Origin: Hamadaea sp013361475
GTDB lineage: Bacteria; Actinomycetota; Actinomycetes; Mycobacteriales; Micromonosporaceae
Direction: 5' to 3'
Assembly: GCF_040654195.1 (NCBI RefSeq)
Contig: NZ_JBFAHM010000003.1
Coordinates: 434,001-498,000 of the forward strand
DNA: 64,000 bases
The position numbers were made by a program, and so were the translations under genes. Each line of letters opens with the position of its first letter. The stretch's first letter is position 1. The notes under the pieces were generated by a model. It worked only from the letters and a program-made list of their open reading frames with translations. It had not been told where the DNA came from and did no database searches. Below, one piece after another: positions 58,520-64,000 of the stretch.

Positions 58520-59485
58520 GTGAGCGCACTCAACGACGCAGCTGACCGAACTCCTGGCGGCTCGGGCAAGCCCTCCCCGGCTTGGGGTCATGGACTGGCC
58601 ACCGTCACCGCCGACGGTCAGGTTCTCGACGTCTGGTACCCGGCCGGCCAGTTGGGCCTCGGCACGCCCGGCCCCGCCCCGGCCTATGCGACGGCTGTCA
58701 GCAAGCCGCTGGATCTGAAGGTCGAGCAGGTCGCGACGGTCGTCGGCAGTCTGGCCGAGCCGCCGGCCGACACCGCCGACGCGTACCTGCGGCTGCATCT
58801 GCTCTCGCACCGGATCATCAAGCCGCATCAGGCCAACCTCGACGGCGTCTTCGGCGCGCTGCCCAACGTCGCCTGGACGAGCCTCGGGCCGTGCCCGGCC
58901 GACCGGGTCGACGAGCTGCGCTTCGAGGTCCGGGCGGCCGGCGGGCACCTCGCCGTCTACGGGGTCGACAAGTTCCCCCGGATGACCGACTACGTCGTGC
59001 CGAGTGGCGTCCGCATCGCCGACGCCGACCGCGTTCGCCTGGGCGCTCACCTCGCCGAGGGCACCACGGTGATGCACGAGGGCTTCGTCAACTTCAACGC
59101 GGGCACGCTCGGGACCAGCATGGTCGAGGGGCGCATCGTCGCGGGGGTGGTCGTCGGCGACGGCTCCGACATCGGCGCGGGCTCGTCGATCATGGGCACC
59201 CTCTCCGGCGGCGGCAAGGAGGTCATCTCCATCGGCAAGCGCTGCCTGCTCGGCGCGAACGGCGGCATCGGCATCTCGCTCGGCGACGACTGCGTGGTCG
59301 AGGCGGGCTGCTACATCACGGCCGGGTCGAAGGTCACCCTGCCCGACGGCCGCGTGGTCAAGGCGCGCGACCTGTCCGGCGCGAGCGGCATCCGCTACTG
59401 GCGAAACTCGGTCACGGGTGCGCTGGAGGCCACGCCGCGCGAAGGCCACGGCATCACGCTCAACTCGGCGCTCCACAGCAACTAG
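58520..59485 (+). CDS. dapD: tetrahydrodipicolinate N-succinyltransferase
   Basis: 321 residues from GTG 58520 (GTG 58514 is the alternative). Left-handed beta-helix acyltransferase of the actinobacterial DapD type: GTTVMHEGFVNFNAGTLG, GDGSDIGAGSSIMGTLSGGG and GANGGIGISLGDDC are hexapeptide turns. It makes N-succinyl-2-amino-6-ketopimelate, two steps before DapE. No ribosome-binding site, probably leaderless. Confidence 0.95.
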   Translation: MSALNDAADRTPGGSGKPSPAWGHGLATVTADGQVLDVWYPAGQLGLGTPGPAPAYATAVSKPLDLKVEQVATVVGSLAEPPADTADAYLRLHLLSHRIIKPHQANLDGVFGALPNVAWTSLGPCPADRVDELRFEVRAAGGHLAVYGVDKFPRMTDYVVPSGVRIADADRVRLGAHLAEGTTVMHEGFVNFNAGTLGTSMVEGRIVAGVVVGDGSDIGAGSSIMGTLSGGGKEVISIGKRCLLGANGGIGISLGDDCVVEAGCYITAGSKVTLPDGRVVKARDLSGASGIRYWRNSVTGALEATPREGHGITLNSALHSN

Positions 59486-59501
59486 CTGGAGGCTGAGCCA
59501 A

Positions 59502-61853
59502 TTGTTCCGGTCGAGCCCAGACCTCACCGCTGCGCTTCGAGCTGGACCGACCAATCCCCTCACCCCCAGAAAAGTGGCCGGCTTGCTGGCCACCCCCGGG
59601 TGTGAGCGCCGCTCTCGGCTCGTCGCCACCGGCGTCGACCTCGACTCACTCGCCGTCTCCCTCGGCGGCGAGGAGGTCGGTCAATCGCCGTTCGCCCTCG
59701 CCCGGTCCGCGCAGTTCGAGGCTCGTCTCAAGAGCCAGGGATACGCCGATCTCCGCGAGCTGGTCGGCAGACATCTCGGCATCGAGGTGGCCGAAGCAGT
59801 GCCCTCGGATCTGGCGACCTGTCTCGCCGACCGGACGCCGCGGTTGCACGTCCTGGGGCCGCAGAAACTCGCCTGGCCCGGTGGTCACCTGGAGACCGAC
59901 GATCTGCTGATCGTCTCCGGCGAGACCTTGCACCTGGTCGGCGTACGCACCTATGCGATGGTCGGGGAGGTCGCCGATCCGGCCAAGGTCGCCGCGACCT
60001 CGCGAGAGTTGGCCGTCGAGATCGTGGCGCTGCGGTCGCGACTGCAGGATGAAGAGCGCTGCTCTACGCGTACTCTCCTGGTGCTGCCCAGGAATTTCGG
60101 CCTGAGCCCGACCGCCGCCGTACTCGACGTGACGCCGCAGGTGGCCCGGGTGCGCGCGCTGTCGGCGGGGCTGGAGTGGGGCGGCGAGCAGCCCACCTGG
60201 AGCGCGCTGACCCCGAAGTTCGGCGACGGATGTCCACAGTGTCCACTGATGGGGGCGTGCGCGGGCGAACTCGTCGAGCAGCGGCGCGTGGCCCGGCTGG
60301 GCAGCGCGGTCGCCAACGTGGTCGGCGGCACCGTGGACGAGGCGCTCCTCGATCCCCCACCGGATCTCGCCGTGCGGCAACGGTTGCAGGCCATGCGCGA
60401 CGGTCGCGCGGTACGCCGCACCACCCGCCGGCACGTTCACCTGCACGACCGGCCACTGGTCGTCGTCGGCTACCACCTGGCCGGCGAGCCCGCCGCCGTG
60501 TTGGCTCTCCGCTATGGAACATCGCCGGACGACGCCAAGCTCCTCGTCGCCGCTGAGCCCCGGGATCGCGAACAGCGGATGGCTCTGCTGCACGAGTTCG
60601 CCGCCGACCTGTGCTCCTATGTGGAGGAATTCGGGGCCGTCGAACCGATCGTCCGGCGCGACATGACGGTCGTGGAGTGCGCGGTCGACGCGCCGCAACT
60701 GATCACGCCCAACGGGGCGACCGCACAGTGGCTGACCGACCTGCTCGCGCGCTACCTGCGTGGCTCCGAAGACCTCGCCGCCCAGCACCTGAGCTGGTTC
60801 GGGTCGCGACGCGTACTGCCGGGGTCGTCGGTGACCACGGCGATGACCGACGTGCTCACGACGCACTGGGCGACCGGTCAACTGCCCGCCGAAGACGTCC
60901 ACCTGCCGTCGTTGCTCTCCTGGCTCGGGGTCACCGCCGAGGACGTCCCGATGGGACCGATCCCCGATCCGCACTGGGACTCCGGCGTCCTCGCCTCGGC
61001 GCTCGGCGCGCCCGGCCTGGTCACGGCGGCCGTCTCGGGCCCGCTGGGCGCGGCCTGGTCCGCCACGTGGCGTTCGCTCGAGTTCGTCGGCGCGGAGCTG
61101 CCCGAGATCGGAGCGCACGTCGGCGACCGCTGGGAACGCGACCGCTGGTCCTACACCCGGCACCGGGAACGGGTCGCCGAGGGGACCGCCTCCGTCGCCG
61201 CCCGGCTGTCCGGCGTACCGGCCTTCCGGTTCCTGCACGAGCTGGAGACCCGCACGGTGGCCCTCGAACGGCAGATGGCGCTCGACGATCCGCTCGTCAT
61301 GACGGGGTACCTGATCAGCGGGGACGCTCTCAGTGGCACGGTGTCCAAGGTGGACCGCGAGCATACGCTCGCCTCGCCGACCGGGCGCGAGCTGCTGCGG
61401 CCGCGCATCTGGCTGCACTGCGACAGCGAGTTCGGACGCCCCCTCGGTACGCAGCTCTGGCTCGCCACCGATCCCCGCGTCATGGTGACGGTCACCGCCG
61501 TCGAACCGGACGGCGTGGAACTCCTCGTCCAGAAGGGCGCGGTGCAGCGCAACGCCCTCGGGCGGCTGCCGCAGATCGGCGAGGAGGTCGTCTTCGCGCC
61601 GTTCGGCGGGGAGGACGCCTTCCCCAGCCGGCTGCCCGACAAGCTCCCGTGGCAGTTCGGCGTACCCGCGCCCGACCCCGCCGACGATGCCGCTGCCGCT
61701 GCCGCCTCCAATGATCCGCAGCAGATCAGGGATCTCGGTCGAATCATGGAGCAAGATTCGACCGAGATCCCTGATCCAGCGCCAAGCGCCGACTCGGTAG
61801 CGGGCGCGACGGAGGGCGGCGGGAGCGACGGGAGCGGCGGGGGGCGGCGGTGA
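59502..61853 (+). CDS. Fe-S RecB-nuclease-like protein, degenerate active site
   Basis: 783 residues from TTG 59502, GGAGG 10 nt upstream. Cys34 (TPGCERRSRL) plus Cys244, Cys247 and Cys253 (DGCPQCPLMGAC, CxxCxxxxxC) give the four-Cys Fe-S pattern of AddB/Cas4/TM0106-type PD-(D/E)xK nucleases. Between them, TDDLLIVSGETLHLVGVRTY keeps an Asp (133/134), but the expected D/E-x-K is G147-V-R149. The C-terminal region holds an OB-like stretch (GYLISGDAL..GTVSKVD) and an R1-encoded tail. It is coupled by GTGA to a helicase gene. Not a family I can name with certainty. Confidence 0.65.
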   Translation: MFRSSPDLTAALRAGPTNPLTPRKVAGLLATPGCERRSRLVATGVDLDSLAVSLGGEEVGQSPFALARSAQFEARLKSQGYADLRELVGRHLGIEVAEAVPSDLATCLADRTPRLHVLGPQKLAWPGGHLETDDLLIVSGETLHLVGVRTYAMVGEVADPAKVAATSRELAVEIVALRSRLQDEERCSTRTLLVLPRNFGLSPTAAVLDVTPQVARVRALSAGLEWGGEQPTWSALTPKFGDGCPQCPLMGACAGELVEQRRVARLGSAVANVVGGTVDEALLDPPPDLAVRQRLQAMRDGRAVRRTTRRHVHLHDRPLVVVGYHLAGEPAAVLALRYGTSPDDAKLLVAAEPRDREQRMALLHEFAADLCSYVEEFGAVEPIVRRDMTVVECAVDAPQLITPNGATAQWLTDLLARYLRGSEDLAAQHLSWFGSRRVLPGSSVTTAMTDVLTTHWATGQLPAEDVHLPSLLSWLGVTAEDVPMGPIPDPHWDSGVLASALGAPGLVTAAVSGPLGAAWSATWRSLEFVGAELPEIGAHVGDRWERDRWSYTRHRERVAEGTASVAARLSGVPAFRFLHELETRTVALERQMALDDPLVMTGYLISGDALSGTVSKVDREHTLASPTGRELLRPRIWLHCDSEFGRPLGTQLWLATDPRVMVTVTAVEPDGVELLVQKGAVQRNALGRLPQIGEEVVFAPFGGEDAFPSRLPDKLPWQFGVPAPDPADDAAAAAASNDPQQIRDLGRIMEQDSTEIPDPAPSADSVAGATEGGGSDGSGGGRR
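61720..61782. repeat. R1 palindromic repeat in the 3' end of the Fe-S gene
   Basis: 63 bp, GATCAGGGATCTCGGTCGAA left arm, CCGAGATCCCTGATCCAGCGC-type right arm. Encodes IRDLGRIMEQDSTEIPDPAP in frame, followed by a Gly/Ser tail and the stop. Confidence 0.9.
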
Positions 61854-63139
61854 GTGAGGCGAGGGCGGCTCACGAGGGCGCGGTCGAACAGATCTGGCGG
61901 CTGCTCACCTCGGGCGAACGCACGATCGTGGTGGACTCGCCGCCGGGTGCGGGCAAGTCGACGCTGGTCCGGGAGCTGACCCGGCGGCTCGTGGCGGACG
62001 GCGTACGCGTGCCGGTCGTGGTGCAGACCAACGACCAGGCCGACGACCTCGTCGGCGGGCTGGTCCGGGAGCTGGCCGAAGCCGGGCTGCCCGCCGAGGT
62101 CGGCCGGCTACACGCCAGCGGCTGGGAACCGCCGGCCGGTTTCCCCCGCCGGGGCGTACGCACCAGCGCGAAGCTCGCCGAGCTGTCCGGCTGCCCGATC
62201 GTCGTCGCGACCGCCGCGAAGTGGGCGTTCAGCCCCGGGGAGACCTTCGAGCTGGGGATCATCGACGAGGCGTACCAGATGTCGGCGGCCGCCCTGGTGC
62301 GCGTCGGGGATCTGTTCGACCGGCTGCTGCTGGTCGGCGACCCCGGTCAGCTCTCCCCGTTCACCGTCGCCGACGAGCACACCGTGCGGTCGCTGTCGGC
62401 CTGGCCGCTGTCCACCGCCGCCGGGGTCGTGCTGCGCCACCACCCCGGTACGCCGGTCGTCCCGTTGCCGGTGAGCTGGCGGTTGGCTCCGCATACCGCG
62501 CCGGTGGTCTCCGACGCCTTCTACGTCCGGCCGTTCCGCGCCGGGGTGGCCCCGGGCGTACGCCGCCTCGACGTGCCGGCCTCGGCGCATCCAGCCGTCC
62601 GGAGCGCTGCCGACCACGGCTGGGGAATCCTGGAGCTGCCCTCGGCGTACCAGCCGAGAACTGATCCGGAGCTGGTGGCGCACCTGGTGGAGCTGGCCCG
62701 CGGCCTGTGCGCCGGGGCGGCCGTGACCACCGACGAGCGCCGCACTCGCGGGTTGAAGTCGCGCGACATCGCGATCGGGGTGGCCCACACCGACCAGCGC
62801 GACCATGTGCGAGCGGCGCTGGACCGGGCGGCGTTGCCGCAGGTCACCGTGGACACCGCCAACCGCCTGCAGGGGCGGCAGTTCGAGATCACCCTCGTCT
62901 GGCATCCCCTGTCGGGGCGGCGCGACGCGACCGCCTTCCACCTGGAGACCGGGCGGCTGTGCGTGCTCGCCTCCCGGCACCGGCAGGCCTGCATCGTCGT
63001 CACCCGCGCCGGGATCGCCGCCCAACTGCACGAATTCCCCGCCGACGAGCCGGTCTGGCTGGGTTCGGACCCACCGCCGATCGACGGCTGGGCGGCGAAC
63101 CTGTCGTTCCTGGAACACCTGGCGAAGTTCCGCTCCTGA
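61850..63139 (+). CDS. SF1 helicase / AAA-type partner of the Fe-S protein
   Basis: 429 residues from GTG 61850 (GTGA overlap). VVDSPPGAGKSTLVRELTR is Walker A (31-38), LGIIDEAYQMSAAAL Walker B (Asp139-Glu140), LLVGDPGQLSPFT motif III, VSWRLAPHT motif IV, VDTANRLQGRQFEITLVWHP motif V, and LCVLASRHRQACIVVTR motif VI. A compact Upf1/Dna2-like SF1 motor. With the preceding protein it adds up to the size of fused TM0106-type nuclease-helicases. Confidence 0.8.
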   Translation: MSEARAAHEGAVEQIWRLLTSGERTIVVDSPPGAGKSTLVRELTRRLVADGVRVPVVVQTNDQADDLVGGLVRELAEAGLPAEVGRLHASGWEPPAGFPRRGVRTSAKLAELSGCPIVVATAAKWAFSPGETFELGIIDEAYQMSAAALVRVGDLFDRLLLVGDPGQLSPFTVADEHTVRSLSAWPLSTAAGVVLRHHPGTPVVPLPVSWRLAPHTAPVVSDAFYVRPFRAGVAPGVRRLDVPASAHPAVRSAADHGWGILELPSAYQPRTDPELVAHLVELARGLCAGAAVTTDERRTRGLKSRDIAIGVAHTDQRDHVRAALDRAALPQVTVDTANRLQGRQFEITLVWHPLSGRRDATAFHLETGRLCVLASRHRQACIVVTRAGIAAQLHEFPADEPVWLGSDPPPIDGWAANLSFLEHLAKFRS

Positions 63140-63221
63140 CCAGGTCTAGCGGCATATAGACGCTTGCGATACCGTACAGCCGCACCGTCCAGATCGGCCG
63201 GAGCACGGGGAGGCCGTCCAA

Positions 63222-64000
63222 GTGACCTTGCGCATCGCATACCTCGGGCCGCCGGGCACGTTCACTTTTCAGGCCGCCGGGCAGATCTGGAATCAGTCCG
63301 AGGACCTGCTGCCCAGCACCACCGTGCCCGAGATCGTCGACCGCGTCCGGTGGGGCGACTGCGACTTCGGCGTCGTGCCGGTGGAGAACACGGTCGAGGG
63401 GATCGTGACCGCCAGCCTCGATCAACTGGTCTTCGGGACCGGCGATGTCGTCGTCCTCCGCGAGATCTCGGTGCGGACCACGTTCGACGTTTATCGCGCC
63501 GCCGGCGCGTCCGGTCCGCCCACCGGCATCGCCAGCCACCCGCACGGGCTCGCCCAGTGCACCCGCTACGTCAACGCCTCCGGGCTGCCGTCGCGCGTCT
63601 TCGCGTCCACCGCCGCCGCGGTCGAGGCCGCCGCGGCCGACCCGGGGCTGCTGGCGATCGCCGCGCCGGAGTTGGCCGGCCGGTACGCCGTGAGCCTGGT
63701 CGACAGCGGAGTCGAGGACCATCCCGGGGTGTTCACGCGGTTCGCCTGCCTCGGTTCGCGTCGACGGCAGGCGGACGTTCCCCCGGCCGCCGAGGAGCTG
63801 AGCTGGAAGACGTTGCTCGCCCTCACCCCGGCTACCCGGCCGGGCTCTCTGGCCGACGTCTGCGTGCAGTTCTCCGACCAAGGCGTGAACATCCTGTCGC
63901 TGACGTCGCGACCCTTGCCCGGCTTCGCCGGGGCGTACGTCTTCGTCCTCGCGCTCGCCGACTCGCGTACCTCGGCGGGGGTGGCCCGGGCGGTCAACGG
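63222..64000 (+). CDS. pheA: prephenate dehydratase (3' end outside the window)
   Basis: 259 residues visible from GTG 63222, GGGAGG 8-9 nt upstream; it continues past 64000. AYLGPPGTFTFQAA and VPVENTVEGIV are the substrate-binding blocks, HPHGLAQCTRYV and GVFTRFACLG the catalytic Thr region. An ACT domain follows (GSLADVCVQFSDQGVNILSLTSRP), which binds Phe for feedback control. Converts prephenate to phenylpyruvate. Confidence 0.95.
   Translation, partial: MTLRIAYLGPPGTFTFQAAGQIWNQSEDLLPSTTVPEIVDRVRWGDCDFGVVPVENTVEGIVTASLDQLVFGTGDVVVLREISVRTTFDVYRAAGASGPPTGIASHPHGLAQCTRYVNASGLPSRVFASTAAAVEAAAADPGLLAIAAPELAGRYAVSLVDSGVEDHPGVFTRFACLGSRRRQADVPPAAEELSWKTLLALTPATRPGSLADVCVQFSDQGVNILSLTSRPLPGFAGAYVFVLALADSRTSAGVARAVN

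Overview
The window is high-GC actinobacterial DNA. Gene content and order (nickel SOD with its SodX peptidase, Tad pilus locus, UPF0182 / PDZ-Lon protease / DUF2342 set, DUF5679 - ThiF-like - ABC1 kinase - whiB7 - uvrD2 block, mycosin-like protein, AdnAB, dapE/dapD/LOG block, pheA) fit the family Micromonosporaceae. I cannot name a genus. Most of the window is chromosomal housekeeping and surface-structure DNA. I see no IS element, prophage, CRISPR array or rRNA operon.

Layout. 1-1445: sodX/sodN and an orphan RsbW/UsfX-type anti-sigma factor. 1446-1893: repeat-filled gap. 1894-7643: molybdopterin oxidoreductase, fdhD and two exported hydrolases. 7804-11357: small cysteine protein, DHA2 exporter and a large membrane protein. 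11449-22098: a complete Tad (Flp) pilus locus (LysM protein, TadG/TadE-like pseudopilins, Flp, TadC, TadB, TadA, TadZ, CpaB/SAF, two exported accessory proteins, divergent prepilin peptidase). 22247-25896: NYN protein, DUF998, half-size MFS protein, recQ and initiator tRNA. 26013-31470: UPF0182, PDZ protease, DUF2342 protein. 31502-38293: M48 peptidase, DUF5679, DnaA-box cluster, ThiF-like protein, ABC1 kinase, whiB7 with a long attenuator leader, uvrD2. 38366-42074: mycoredoxin and two regulators, one next to an MFS exporter. 42117-47037: nudC, an M16 peptidase pair and a mycosin-like pseudoprotease. 47095-54919: AdnB/AdnA and a DUF3152 protease. 55032-59485: LOG protein, a repeat-bracketed DUF4407 gene, and dapE/dapD in a leaderless divergent pair. 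59502-64000: an Fe-S nuclease-like protein paired with an SF1 helicase, then the start of pheA.

Two families of dispersed palindromic repeats run through the window. R1 (about 60-65 bp, a near-perfect hairpin) lies in gaps and also in frame inside or at the ends of protein genes. R2 (about 60 bp) lies in gaps, and an inverted pair brackets the DUF4407 gene. Other unusual points are three tandem 74-bp units between tadZ and tadA that form a chain of ATGA-coupled 25-codon micro-ORFs, four evenly phased DnaA-box-like sequences far from any visible oriC gene, the whiB7 attenuator carrying a 103-codon leader ORF, and a subtilisin-fold protein that has lost its catalytic His and Ser.

Start codons were chosen from ribosome-binding sites, 4-nt overlaps and family length. 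Many genes here start with GTG, and several look leaderless.
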